64,000 nt of DNA from UBA7359 sp963976795 (GCA_963976795.1 CAXBLT010000002.1:124001-188000), one strand, 5' to 3'. Positions 1 to 7,877 are shown, counted from the stretch's first letter. Translations and numbers: made by a program. The notes: generated from the sequence alone by a model not told the origin.

Positions 1-263
1 ACATCAAGATTGCCTACTGTTTCTACGCCGGATAAAAAGAGCCCGCCGCCATACATGAAATCATAACCGCAAACCATATACATCGTTGAAGCAATAGCAA
101 ACAATGCGACGTTCTTCGTTAAAATTTCAGTGGTATTTTTTGAACGAACCAAACCGGCTTCTAACATTGCGAAACCGGCGGCCATCCACATAACCAGTGC
201 ACCACAAACCAGGAAGTAAAATGTATCCATGGCGTACTGTAATTCGAAAATATTATTTTCCAT
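1..263 (-). CDS. amtB: Ammonium transporter AmtB, N-terminal part (cut by window edge)
   Basis: The first 87 codons of an Amt/Rh-family ammonium channel are visible; the rest lies beyond position 1. The ATG at 261-263 has a TGGAG ribosome-binding site about 9 bases upstream. The translation begins MENNIFELQYAMDTFYFL and continues with AAGFAMLEAGLVRSKN, a signature stretch of bacterial Amt proteins at the end of the first membrane helix. A second hydrophobic helix follows, and then a glycine-rich turn. It lies 25 bases downstream of glnK on the same strand, the standard glnK-amtB operon in which the PII trimer plugs the channel when ammonium is plentiful. Expression is expected from the sigma-54 promoter at 801-816. 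The family is secure; the part outside the window cannot be judged. Confidence 0.93.
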   Translation of the reverse strand, partial: MENNIFELQYAMDTFYFLVCGALVMWMAAGFAMLEAGLVRSKNTTEILTKNVALFAIASTMYMVCGYDFMYGGGLFLSGVETVGNLD

Positions 264-288
264 CTTTAATCTCCAGGAATATTATTTA

Positions 289-627
289 CTAAAGGGCTTC
301 ATCACCGGATTCACCGGTACGAATACGAACTACTTGTTCTAGTGTTGAAACAAAGATTTTGCCATCACCAATTTTTCCGGTGCCGGCCGCCTTAGTTATC
401 GATGAAAGAACTTCTTCGACCTTGTCATCCGTTACCGCAACTTCCAATTTAATTTTAGGCAAAAAGTCGACGACATATTCAGCACCTCGATATAATTCTG
501 TATGCCCTTTTTGACGCCCAAAACCTTTTGTTTCAGTTACCGTCATTCCTTGCACACCGATCTCTGACAGTGCTTCTCTTGCATCATCCAATTTAAATGG
601 TTTGATGATTGCTGTTACCAATTTCAT
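289..627 (-). CDS. glnK: Nitrogen regulatory PII protein GlnK
   Basis: A 112-residue PII signalling protein, the standard length for the family. It senses 2-oxoglutarate and ATP/ADP and, in its unmodified form, binds and closes AmtB. The T-loop tyrosine that is uridylylated is present as Tyr51 in GAEYVVDFLPK, and the KGFGRQKGHTE segment precedes it. The C-terminal signature GTGKIGDGKIFV is intact, so regulation by uridylylation should work. It is the first gene of the unit, with amtB 25 bases downstream. Upstream is a sigma-54 element with two NtrC-like sites, which implies induction under nitrogen limitation. Linkage to amtB favours GlnK over GlnB. An overlapping reading frame in its 5' region is a shadow. 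Confidence 0.95.
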   Translation of the reverse strand: MKLVTAIIKPFKLDDAREALSEIGVQGMTVTETKGFGRQKGHTELYRGAEYVVDFLPKIKLEVAVTDDKVEEVLSSITKAAGTGKIGDGKIFVSTLEQVVRIRTGESGDEAL

Positions 628-800
628 TTTTAATCTCCCAAATGGTTGACCATGTTGTTACTATTTTCATTGATAGCTTCAACATTGTTTTACATGCCAT
701 AGATAAAAATCTGTTAATCCATGAGATATGTTTACAACTGTCCTTATGTGTTAGTGCATTTAACGAAACCACGCAGGGAACTGTGTAATGCAGGTACAAT

Positions 801-816
801 TGCAGCATCCATGCCA
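801..816 (-). promoter_or_regulatory. Sigma-54 (-24/-12) promoter for glnK-amtB
   Basis: The minus strand reads TGGCATGGATGCTGCA. This has the GG and GC dinucleotides of a -24/-12 element at the required spacing and differs from TGGCACG-N4-TTGCA at two positions. The predicted transcription start is near 790, giving a leader of about 160 bases before the glnK ATG. Upstream NtrC-like sites support the call. Confidence 0.78.
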
Positions 817-891
817 AAGCTATTATTTCATTTAAATACAATTAGTTACCGTGTATTTTGACTTGTTTTAAAGTAATTAACTTTCTATATA

Positions 892-908
892 TGCACAACT
901 ATGGTGCC
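892..908. promoter_or_regulatory. NtrC-like binding site 1 upstream of glnK
   Basis: The sequence TGCACAACTATGGTGCC matches the enterobacterial NtrC pattern TGCAC-N6-GGTGCA in 10 of 11 fixed positions. Its centre lies about 110 bases upstream of the predicted sigma-54 start, a normal enhancer distance. Confidence 0.7.
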
Positions 909-921
909 GATAAAAAAGGAT

Positions 922-938
922 TGCATGTTTTATGTGCG
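922..938. promoter_or_regulatory. NtrC-like binding site 2 upstream of glnK
   Basis: TGCATGTTTTATGTGCG is a weaker match to TGCAC-N6-GGTGCA. Its centre is 30 bases from that of the stronger site, so both would lie on the same helix face, as in tandem NtrC enhancers. The remainder of the glnK to terminator gap (about 640-1110) shows no other gene. Confidence 0.45.
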
Positions 939-1110
939 TCTCTTCATAAGTCAAAACAGACTCAATCAAGTTAATACTCAGGTGGCAAAGTTCAGGTATT
1001 AATACCAATGATGGAGAACGCTCAATCTACTTACTGGATATGATTTAGAACTACAAAAAGATTTATCTGTATCGGTCTAAAAAATATAGATTATGGTGAA
1101 TCATGGGAAT

Positions 1111-1137
1111 AAAAAAAGCGGCCCTAAGGCCGCTTTT
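1111..1137 (-). terminator. Rho-independent terminator of the porin gene
   Basis: A perfect 10-bp stem (AAAAGCGGCC paired with GGCCGCTTTT) closes a 4-base loop. On the minus strand it is followed by a run of T. It sits just after the stop codon of the TorF-like gene and could work in both directions. Confidence 0.88.
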
Positions 1138-1169
1138 CTTTATACAAAATTAAACTTTGTTATGAACGT

Positions 1170-1943
1170 TTAGAACGACTTGGCAATTGAAAATACTGTA
1201 CCACCGCAGTTTGTTCCTTGAACTGCACGACAATCATCGGTAGCCCCAGTCCATGACAGATCTAAATCGACACCAAGAACAGTCTTGGCTATACCGAAGC
1301 TGTAATATGAATAATCATCAATGGCTGCTGTATTATCAATAGTGAAGTAACCATAGCTACCATATGCTGTAAGATCGTATGGTAAAGAAAATTCAAGCCC
1401 TACAGGAACATGAAAACTCTGATCTGTTGTACCAAAATATTCATCGGAAAAATAAACACCAACAGACAAGGAAGGTGAAAGTGGCATAGAGTCGAAGGTA
1501 TATCCTAAATTAATATAATATTCGATATAATCAAAATCTTCTGTACCACCACTATCATGATTATCTGGATAAGTATAAGCCCAAGCACCAACGTCCCAAC
1601 TGACTCCAGTACTACCAATTGAGTCACCAGCAATACCACCATAAAAATCTAGTTCAATTGAAGCGGTATCAGATGAGCCCCATTCAACATTAGATGCCCA
1701 AGTACCGACATACCATTGACCACCCAATATTTCAAAAGGTAAAGCTAAATCAAAGCCACCAGAAATAGCTTCGCCGCCACTACCCGCACCATTGTCCGCA
1801 GTTTGAGAAGCACCGTAGAACAAATAGTTATTAGCTAGCGCAACATTTGCACTAATCTCCATTTCCGGCTCTTCTTCTGACATTGCAAGAGATGACCCAA
1901 ATATAAGTGCGCTTGCAACAAGCGCGGTTGTAAAATTTTTCAT
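1170..1943 (-). CDS. TorF-family putative outer-membrane porin
   Basis: A 257-residue secreted protein of the TorF/TIGR02001 family of putative porins. It opens with a signal peptide (MKNFTTALVASALIFGSSLAMS) and continues with alternating aromatic and glycine-rich strands typical of a beta-barrel. It ends in a terminal Phe (IAKSF), the usual outer-membrane assembly signal. Two cysteines near the C-terminus (TDDC, GTNC) could form a loop disulfide. I chose the ATG at 1943, preceded by GAGGGAA, over a TTG six codons upstream. It lies between glnK-amtB and ubiK and has its own sigma-54 element with two NtrC-like sites, so a role in taking up nitrogen compounds across the outer membrane is a fair inference. 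The substrate is unknown. Confidence 0.8.
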   Translation of the reverse strand: MKNFTTALVASALIFGSSLAMSEEEPEMEISANVALANNYLFYGASQTADNGAGSGGEAISGGFDLALPFEILGGQWYVGTWASNVEWGSSDTASIELDFYGGIAGDSIGSTGVSWDVGAWAYTYPDNHDSGGTEDFDYIEYYINLGYTFDSMPLSPSLSVGVYFSDEYFGTTDQSFHVPVGLEFSLPYDLTAYGSYGYFTIDNTAAIDDYSYYSFGIAKTVLGVDLDLSWTGATDDCRAVQGTNCGGTVFSIAKSF

Positions 1944-2016
1944 AATTACTGATTCCCTCAATTAAAAAATAAAATGCCTTTAAAGGCAGTAAGTCATAAT
2001 AACTGTACCTAGTATT

Positions 2017-2032
2017 AGCAGCTTTTATGCCA
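2017..2032 (-). promoter_or_regulatory. Sigma-54 promoter for the TorF-like porin
   Basis: The minus strand reads TGGCATAAAAGCTGCT, with GG and GC at exact -24/-12 spacing. The predicted start is near 2006, about 63 bases before the porin ATG. Confidence 0.65.
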
Positions 2033-2141
2033 CAATGTTACAAAAATACTACAAGCTAATAATATAGATGTATTTCAATTAGTTACAGATATTCCCGAGT
2101 CTGTTTTTAGTTAATTACTACTCCTGTTGCTGAAGATTGTT

Positions 2142-2158
2142 TGCACTTTTAAAAAGCA
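2142..2158. promoter_or_regulatory. NtrC-like site 1 upstream of the porin
   Basis: TGCACTTTTAAAAAGCA keeps the full left half (TGCAC) and the terminal GCA of the right half of the NtrC pattern. It is about 145 bases upstream of the predicted start. Confidence 0.4.
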
Positions 2159-2171
2159 TAAAATACACATC

Positions 2172-2188
2172 CGCACTTGATTGGGGCA
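2172..2188. promoter_or_regulatory. NtrC-like site 2 upstream of the porin
   Basis: CGCACTTGATTGGGGCA matches TGCAC-N6-GGTGCA at 9 of 11 fixed positions. Its centre is 30 bases from that of the neighbouring site, the same spacing as at glnK. Confidence 0.5.
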
Positions 2189-2269
2189 TGATTTATTCTT
2201 TATTAAATATGTTAAAATACTGAGGCCAGATTTTATAAAACCCTTGTCATAATATTTACCAATTCGACA

Positions 2270-2551
2270 ATGAAAATGATAAACAAAGAACACATAGAAG
2301 AGTTTATTCAACAAGCCGGCAAACTACTGCCTGAAGATTTATCTCATTTTAAGAAAGAGATAGAAAGCAATTTGCGCACAACATTGAGTGCGAGCTTGTC
2401 AAAGATGGATTTGGTAACCCGTGAAGAATACGATATACAAACCGCCTTATTGCAAAGAACGCGTGCTCATCTAGATACTCTGCAAAAAAAGCTTACTAAA
2501 CTAGAAGAGCAGCTTGATGCAAAAATAATTGATAAAAAACAAAAACAATAA
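2270..2551 (+). CDS. ubiK: Ubiquinone biosynthesis accessory factor UbiK
   Basis: A 93-residue BMFP-domain protein (YqiC/UbiK family, usual length 80-100). UbiK is a trimeric coiled-coil factor that helps UbiJ and the Ubi hydroxylases act on lipid intermediates under aerobic conditions. The sequence shows the family layout: an amphipathic N-terminal helix (EEFIQQAGKLLPEDL), the conserved core DLVTREEYDIQTALLQRTR, then a heptad coiled coil to a Lys-rich end. The second ATG, at 2276, aligns better with other UbiK starts and may be the true one; neither has a strong ribosome-binding site. In Pseudomonas and relatives ubiK lies close to glnK-amtB and a comM-like gene. Here 11 kb of guanidine genes separates it from comM. 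Confidence 0.85.
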   Translation: MKMINKEHIEEFIQQAGKLLPEDLSHFKKEIESNLRTTLSASLSKMDLVTREEYDIQTALLQRTRAHLDTLQKKLTKLEEQLDAKIIDKKQKQ

Positions 2552-2575
2552 TTGTATCCAGACAGCCCAAGTCAC

Positions 2576-4405
2576 TTATGAACATTGCTTCATATAATTA
2601 CGCCAACCACCATAACTACTAACATCTTCAGCTCCTTCGATTCCGAAAGGTTCACATATAAAACTATTCACTTCTTCACCATCTTCAAGAGTTGCCTTAC
2701 CAATACCTAATGGGGATGGAATATTAACCATAAACTTTCCGAAGTCACGTAGTGGCATACGCCAAACTTCTACTTCTATCGATTTTCCATTATCACCATC
2801 TCTTACTAGACCGGGGCGTAACGGTGGTCCACCGGCAAGGACGTAGAGTTTATAACAAGCTTCTGTTTTTGTTGCTTTAATGAGCACCGCATTATTATCA
2901 GTTAGTTGATGATTCAATGGCATTCCTGATAAGTGCGCGCCACAGACAGCAATATCAATAGTGTCCTCTGTCTGTTTGCTGGCAGCAGATAACAGTTTAG
3001 GTCTCCATTCAAAATCAGTTGCGCCCATCTTAGCAAGGTTTCCATCAAGTAATTTTGTAGCTTGTTTTAACAATTGATGATCAGAGAAGGCATTACCAAA
3101 CAAGGTTACACCGAATGGAAAATTATCTTTATCAAACCCGGCAGGTATAGCTATTGCCGCGTAATCCAACAAGTTCATAAAGTTGGTGTAGTAACCCAGA
3201 TTAGAATTGAGTTGGACAGGTTCATCATTGATCTCTTCAATTCGATATTTCGTCCCGGCTGTTGGCGTTACGACAAAATCAACTTGCTCCAATATTTTAT
3301 CTGTTTCTTTCTTCAGTGCTTGTAATTCATAAAGACTTTTAAAAGTTTCTACAGCACTAATGTCTTTTGCTGGCAAAACAATATCTTTAGTAACGGGAAA
3401 TAATGCATCGGGGTTACTTTCTATCAATTCGTCTATCGCTGCATAACGCTCAGCCAACCAAGGCCCATGATAAAGTAAGTTCGCTGTCTTTATGAAGGGT
3501 GTAAAATCAATTCTAACGATCTCATAATCTTCCCCATCACTTATGCCACTACTAATCCTTTCATTCAGGATTCCGTTAACAAAGTCATCAAACAAACCTT
3601 TATAGTTTTCGTTCCCAAAGAATTTCAGGAATGAACTATCCGGCACGCCAATCTTAAACTTTTTATTGTCTGGATACTGAGGGATCACACGTGAATAAAT
3701 ATCAGCAGGGTCATAGCAATCGACTATGTCGAATACGCTAGATACGTCATCCGGGTTAAGTGCAAAAATACTGATGCAATCCAGGCTTCGACATGCCGGG
3801 ACAAGGCCAGAGGTGCTTATCCTGCCTTTTGTTGGTTTTAAACCAACAAGATTGTTAAACGCGACTGGCACACGACCAGAACCAGCAGTATCTGTGCCTA
3901 ACGAAAAGCATACCTGCCCAAGAGCAACGGCAACAGCGGAGCCAGAGCTCGAGCCACCTGAAACATATGCCGGATCAAAAGCGTTCTTAACTGCACCATA
4001 AGGAGAACGTGTACCAACTAAACCTGCCGCAAATTGATCCAGGTTTGTTTTACCAATGGGTATTGCCCCCGCATCTATTAATAGCTGTACAGCGAAGGCA
4101 TTTTCCTCAGGAATATAACTAAACTCAGGGCAAGCTGCTGTCGTGGGTACTCCAACCAAATCTATATTATCTTTTATCGCAAAGGGAATGCCGTATAACG
4201 GTAAATCGTCAGGCCCCTTCCCTTGTAAGTTAGATAAGTAAACTGCTAATTCATCTACACTTAAAAGGTGAATCCAGATATTGTGATCTTCATAAGATTT
4301 AATCTTAGCCGAAATATCTGCAATCAATGTCTCCGGTTCTAATAAACCTTTCCTATATCGTTCATGAAGTGTTGTTATGTTTAATGAATAGTTTTGTTGG
4401 GTCAT
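2576..4405 (-). CDS. atzF: Allophanate hydrolase (amidase-signature family)
   Basis: Hydrolyses allophanate to ammonia and carbon dioxide, the last step of guanidine or urea breakdown by the carboxylation route. It has 609 residues, the usual length for the two-domain enzyme. The N-terminal amidase-signature domain (about 1-440) shows the Ser-cisSer-Lys triad at family spacing: Lys78 in AIKDN, Ser152 in GGSSSGS and Ser176 in GTDTAGSGRVP. The C-terminal domain (about 470-609; VCGAHLSGMPLNHQL and GIGKATLEDG) is the small domain found only in allophanate hydrolases, which separates it from ordinary amidases. It is the last gene of the riboswitch-headed unit, 21 bases after the carboxyltransferase gene. 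No terminator is evident in the short gap to ubiK, which converges on it. Confidence 0.92.
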   Translation of the reverse strand: MTQQNYSLNITTLHERYRKGLLEPETLIADISAKIKSYEDHNIWIHLLSVDELAVYLSNLQGKGPDDLPLYGIPFAIKDNIDLVGVPTTAACPEFSYIPEENAFAVQLLIDAGAIPIGKTNLDQFAAGLVGTRSPYGAVKNAFDPAYVSGGSSSGSAVAVALGQVCFSLGTDTAGSGRVPVAFNNLVGLKPTKGRISTSGLVPACRSLDCISIFALNPDDVSSVFDIVDCYDPADIYSRVIPQYPDNKKFKIGVPDSSFLKFFGNENYKGLFDDFVNGILNERISSGISDGEDYEIVRIDFTPFIKTANLLYHGPWLAERYAAIDELIESNPDALFPVTKDIVLPAKDISAVETFKSLYELQALKKETDKILEQVDFVVTPTAGTKYRIEEINDEPVQLNSNLGYYTNFMNLLDYAAIAIPAGFDKDNFPFGVTLFGNAFSDHQLLKQATKLLDGNLAKMGATDFEWRPKLLSAASKQTEDTIDIAVCGAHLSGMPLNHQLTDNNAVLIKATKTEACYKLYVLAGGPPLRPGLVRDGDNGKSIEVEVWRMPLRDFGKFMVNIPSPLGIGKATLEDGEEVNSFICEPFGIEGAEDVSSYGGWRNYMKQCS

Positions 4406-4426
4406 TGTTTTGAAATCGCTTCCCAG

Positions 4427-6427
4427 TTAATTATTTAATTCGCCTGTTTCAACCCAACGTCGTCGTTCGGCTTCGAATGCATTTTGTTGTTTTATTTTAA
4501 ATCGTTCTATGTCAGTTTTATTCTTCCGTAGGAATGTTTTGTATTCTCCATAATCCAAAACAGTTTGTTCAATTTTTAAATTGTAATCACCATTTGGAAA
4601 ATCATGCCTTATCTGTATTAATTCATCTTCGGTCACAGGAAAGAAACGAATTTGATCAAAGAAACGTAACAGCCACGGCTTGTCACCATGGAAATCAATA
4701 TTATTCTCGCCCTTATTCCACATCTGCAATGTACGCCCAACAAATTGATAACCGCCAGGACCTTCCATGCCATAAACGCACATATAGGCACCACCAATAC
4801 CTACTGCATTTTCAGGAGTCCATGTTCGAGCCGGGTTATACTTTGTCGTTACCAAACGATGTCGAGGATCAAGCGGTGTCGCAACAGGGGCACCAAGATA
4901 AACATCGCCCAAACCCATCACCAAATAACTGGCGTTAAAGACGATTTTTTTTACCTCAGCAACACTCTGCAATCCATTAATCCTCCGAATAAACTCCAGA
5001 TTACTTGGGCACCACGGCGCATCATCTCGTACTGACTGCATGTAGATATCAATTGCTTTTTGAGTAGATGGATCATCCCAGCTCAAAGGCAAATACACTA
5101 TTCTTGAGGGGATGCGTACTTTATCGACCTCTTCTAATTCTTTTTCAGCTGAGACCAGGACATCGATGAGTTTATGAGTATTGATTACTTTATTATCAAA
5201 ATGAATTTGTAATGAGCGAATCCCTGGCGTTAGTTCAATAATGCCATCATTGATATTTGTCTTGATCCATTCCATTAGCAGATGAGCCCTTAACCTGAGT
5301 GCCAAATCAAGTGTCATCTCACCATACTCAACCAGAACATTATCTTCACCTGATAAACGATAAACGACATCTGGTCTATCATTGATATTTTTAATGTCGC
5401 GACAAACTGCATTTCCCGGTTTTATCGGAACAATCACCGGAGAAGAAATATATTTTAATGACTCAATTTCCTGTAGTTTTATTTTTTCTAATGTATTCGC
5501 CTGTTCAATACTAACCGGAATAAAACGTATTTTATCTCCGGGCTTTAATTGCCCCAGCTTCCATAAATCAGCATTTATAATGGTAGCCGGGCAAACAAAT
5601 CCCCCTAAGCTGGGTCCATCAGGTCCTAATATAACCGGCATGTCTCCGGTAAAATCTATTGCCCCAATAGCATAAGGATTATCATGTAGGTTCGAGGGAT
5701 GTAGCCCTGCTTCACCACCATCTTCGCGCGCCCATTTTGGTTTTGGCCCAATTAAGCGTACCCCGGTGCGACTAGAGTTATAGTGAACTTCCCAACTCGT
5801 TTTAAAAAAAGTGCTGATATCTTCTATAGTAAAAAAATCAGGGGCACCTTGTGGACCATATATCACATTAATGGTCCATTTGTTCTTGTACTCGGGAACT
5901 AATCGATGATCGATAATGTTGCAAGGGCTGTATTTTTTTTCCTCATTAACAAATAATGCGTCTCCTTTTTCGAGCGCCCTGCCCTGATGCCCCCCAAATT
6001 TTCCTAGCGTAAACGTCGCTTTGCTATTTAAGTATGGCTCAATTTTCAAACCATTTTTGAAACACAAATAAGCTCGCATACCAACGATAACGGATTCAAT
6101 TTTCAAGATACTACCCGCCTTAACACGGATAGCATTCCACTGCGACATAGAAACACCGTTTATCATCATCCGCACAGGTGCACCAGTAAGACAAATAATC
6201 GTCTCAATATTAAATTTCAATTCTGGCCCCACCAGAGTAATTTCTAGTCCTGCTGCAGATTTTTCATTGCCTAAAATTTGATTGCCTAACAGAAAAGCCC
6301 GATTATCCATAGGTCCGGATGGTGGTACACCAACGTTCCAGAACCCTATCCTGCCAGGATAATCCTGTACCGTAGTTTGTATCCCTGGTTTTACAACTGT
6401 TATTGATTGCATCGGCGTGTTATCCAT
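4427..6427 (-). CDS. Free-standing carboxyltransferase (guanidine/urea carboxylase CT domains)
   Basis: This 666-residue protein corresponds to the carboxyltransferase core of urea/guanidine carboxylase. The first half (about 8-330; VVKPGIQTTVQDYPGRIGFW, then GVPPSGPMDNRAF) is the PxpC/KipA-like AHS2 domain. The second half (about 360-590; YRLSGEDNVLVEYGE and PGIRSLQIHFD) is the PxpB/KipI-like AHS1 domain. The tail (EDELIQIRHDF to AERRRWVETG) matches the linker that normally leads into the biotin-carrier domain, but the frame stops there. Typical enzymes are about 1200 residues with an N-terminal biotin carboxylase and a C-terminal biotin carrier; both are absent here and no other frame in the window encodes them. 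It overlaps the UAAP2 gene by 8 bases. It presumably works with carboxylase and carrier subunits encoded elsewhere, possibly AccC/AccB-like proteins. A 5-oxoprolinase role is possible but fits the neighbours less well. Confidence 0.85.
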   Translation of the reverse strand: MDNTPMQSITVVKPGIQTTVQDYPGRIGFWNVGVPPSGPMDNRAFLLGNQILGNEKSAAGLEITLVGPELKFNIETIICLTGAPVRMMINGVSMSQWNAIRVKAGSILKIESVIVGMRAYLCFKNGLKIEPYLNSKATFTLGKFGGHQGRALEKGDALFVNEEKKYSPCNIIDHRLVPEYKNKWTINVIYGPQGAPDFFTIEDISTFFKTSWEVHYNSSRTGVRLIGPKPKWAREDGGEAGLHPSNLHDNPYAIGAIDFTGDMPVILGPDGPSLGGFVCPATIINADLWKLGQLKPGDKIRFIPVSIEQANTLEKIKLQEIESLKYISSPVIVPIKPGNAVCRDIKNINDRPDVVYRLSGEDNVLVEYGEMTLDLALRLRAHLLMEWIKTNINDGIIELTPGIRSLQIHFDNKVINTHKLIDVLVSAEKELEEVDKVRIPSRIVYLPLSWDDPSTQKAIDIYMQSVRDDAPWCPSNLEFIRRINGLQSVAEVKKIVFNASYLVMGLGDVYLGAPVATPLDPRHRLVTTKYNPARTWTPENAVGIGGAYMCVYGMEGPGGYQFVGRTLQMWNKGENNIDFHGDKPWLLRFFDQIRFFPVTEDELIQIRHDFPNGDYNLKIEQTVLDYGEYKTFLRKNKTDIERFKIKQQNAFEAERRRWVETGELNN

Positions 6428-7064
6428 TGCTCCAGATCAATACCTCAATAGGCGTCGGGTTATAGGCATTACACGGATTATTCAATTGCGGGCAATTCGA
6501 TACTAAAACAATAACATCCATCTTTGCGGTCACCTCAACATACTTACCTGCATCCGAGATACCATCTTCAAAGGTCAAGCCACCTTCTTCTGTTACGGGC
6601 ACATTCATAAAGAAATTTATATTGTGCGTAATATCCCTTTTACTCATATTAAACTCAGGATGTTCTGCGACGGCTAACAACCAGCTATCCCGACAGGCAT
6701 GCATGCATTTCTTTTCTAGCGCATAACGCACTGTGTTTGATTCAGTTGCACAAGCCCCCCCAAGCGTATCGTGTCGCCCACAGGTATCGGCAACAATTTC
6801 CAGTAAGACATTGCCACGATTGGATATCAATTCTGAGCCAGCAGTTAAATAAACATTTCCTTGTTCACGAATGGTATCTATAGCGGAATACCGTTCGGCG
6901 GGATCATGCACACTATAAAACAACGTGTCTGCTGCTTGGTTTCCTTCTAAATCAAGAATGCGCAAGGTTTGACCTTGATTAACAATATGCATCCAGTAAT
7001 CACCCGCATCGATTTTTTGGGTATAAGTTGCAGTATCTGCATTACGAGGACTTTCTTTGATCAT
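6420..7064 (-). CDS. UAAP2 / carboxyguanidine deiminase subunit (DUF1989)
   Basis: A 214-residue DUF1989 protein of the urea-amidolyase-associated protein 2 type. UAAP1 and UAAP2 homologues in Pseudomonas have been reported to form carboxyguanidine deiminase (CgdAB), converting carboxyguanidine to allophanate and ammonia. Visible family features are LDLEGNQAADTLFYS, the ERYSAIDT stretch, ADTCGRHDTLGGACATESN with cysteines that probably bind metal, and a second cysteine cluster (KKCMHACRDS). The ATG at 7064 follows the UAAP1 stop by two bases and its own 3' end overlaps the carboxyltransferase start, so the three products are probably made in step. I leave the CgdA/CgdB letter unassigned. Confidence 0.88.
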   Translation of the reverse strand: MIKESPRNADTATYTQKIDAGDYWMHIVNQGQTLRILDLEGNQAADTLFYSVHDPAERYSAIDTIREQGNVYLTAGSELISNRGNVLLEIVADTCGRHDTLGGACATESNTVRYALEKKCMHACRDSWLLAVAEHPEFNMSKRDITHNINFFMNVPVTEEGGLTFEDGISDAGKYVEVTAKMDVIVLVSNCPQLNNPCNAYNPTPIEVLIWSNG

Positions 7065-7066
7065 GG

Positions 7067-7807
7067 TTAAAGTCCTCCTTGTAAATGATATATCGCGTTA
7101 TTTTTAAAACCGCGCTGATTCTCAGGTCTGGAATTCATACAAAGATCATCATCTGTAACAGGGCCAGCTTTACGAATTTGATAACCTAATGATTGCTTTG
7201 GATAGTCCGCTGCATTATTCAAAGGATGTGGACAGGTATGAAATAAAACTAGCGTGTCCATTTCAAAACGCAGATCGACATAATCTCCTGCTTTACTATT
7301 CGATGGATCAAAGTTTAAATTTCCTTCTGCATCAGTAAACACACGACTAAACCAATTTAGATTAGCTGCCAGATCACGCTCGCCTAAACCGTTTTTAGCT
7401 AGTTCAACTAAAAAACTATGTGTGCCACTAAGAGTCCAATTATTTCGCTGTTCTTGATATGACTTAACGTCCCATTTATTTTTCATATTCACGTCAGTCA
7501 AATTCCCACCTACTGTGTCATGCCAACCAACCGTATCCTCAATGATGGAACAAAAGATTCGGCCCATATCAGAATACAAACAATGACCTTTTGTGAGCTT
7601 GAAAGTATGTTGGCACTTTAAAGTATCAGGGGCGTTATAGCGTTCAAGCTTATCGTTTGCATTGAAAAACAGCATCCCCACATTCGCGCCGCCCTCTTTG
7701 TCTATTAAACGTAGCGTTGTGCCTTTACGCATTAACATTGACCAATGCGCGCCACCAGGGATCTCATCCTCATACATTATTTCTTTATCAGGAAATATTT
7801 CAGCCAT
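7067..7807 (-). CDS. UAAP1 / carboxyguanidine deiminase subunit (DUF1989)
   Basis: A DUF1989 protein of the urea-amidolyase-associated protein 1 type, about 246 residues from the chosen start. It is the partner of UAAP2 in carboxyguanidine deiminase. It has the family segments IPGGAHWSMLMRKGTTLRLID, LFFNANDKLERYNAPDTLK and EDTVGWHDTVGGN. It lacks the extra cysteine cluster seen in UAAP2. I start it at the ATG at 7807 because AAGGGAG lies 8 bases upstream; a longer frame to 7840 lacks such a site. It is the first full-length gene after the second guanidine-I riboswitch. A 22-codon reading frame ends one base before its ATG. Confidence 0.87.
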   Translation of the reverse strand: MAEIFPDKEIMYEDEIPGGAHWSMLMRKGTTLRLIDKEGGANVGMLFFNANDKLERYNAPDTLKCQHTFKLTKGHCLYSDMGRIFCSIIEDTVGWHDTVGGNLTDVNMKNKWDVKSYQEQRNNWTLSGTHSFLVELAKNGLGERDLAANLNWFSRVFTDAEGNLNFDPSNSKAGDYVDLRFEMDTLVLFHTCPHPLNNAADYPKQSLGYQIRKAGPVTDDDLCMNSRPENQRGFKNNAIYHLQGGL

Positions 7808-7808
7808 T

Positions 7809-7877
7809 TTATAATCTCCCTTGAGACTGAATAAGCACAAAAGTTTGTTCAGGTATATTAAATGATATGATTTTCAT
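7809..7877 (-). CDS. 22-residue leader reading frame between riboswitch and UAAP1
   Basis: A short frame on the minus strand (MKIISFNIPEQTFVLIQSQG then RL, stop TAA). It has a strong ribosome-binding site, CTGGAGAG, five bases before its ATG at 7877. Its stop ends one base before the UAAP1 start, and its last codons contain the UAAP1 ribosome-binding site. This arrangement suggests translational coupling or a leader-peptide switch downstream of the guanidine riboswitch. There is no recognisable domain. It could be a chance frame, so whether it is translated is uncertain. Confidence 0.4.
   Translation of the reverse strand: MKIISFNIPEQTFVLIQSQGRL

Noticed and set aside
593..841. 82-codon minus-strand frame upstream of glnK
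   Set aside because: It overlaps the glnK start in another frame, spans the sigma-54 promoter, has no ribosome-binding site and no recognisable protein features.
2111..2314. 67-codon minus-strand frame between the porin gene and ubiK
   Set aside because: It overlaps the start of ubiK and covers the NtrC-like sites; composition does not look like protein.
4534..5035. Two plus-strand frames inside the carboxyltransferase gene
   Set aside because: They are antisense shadows of a well-supported gene.
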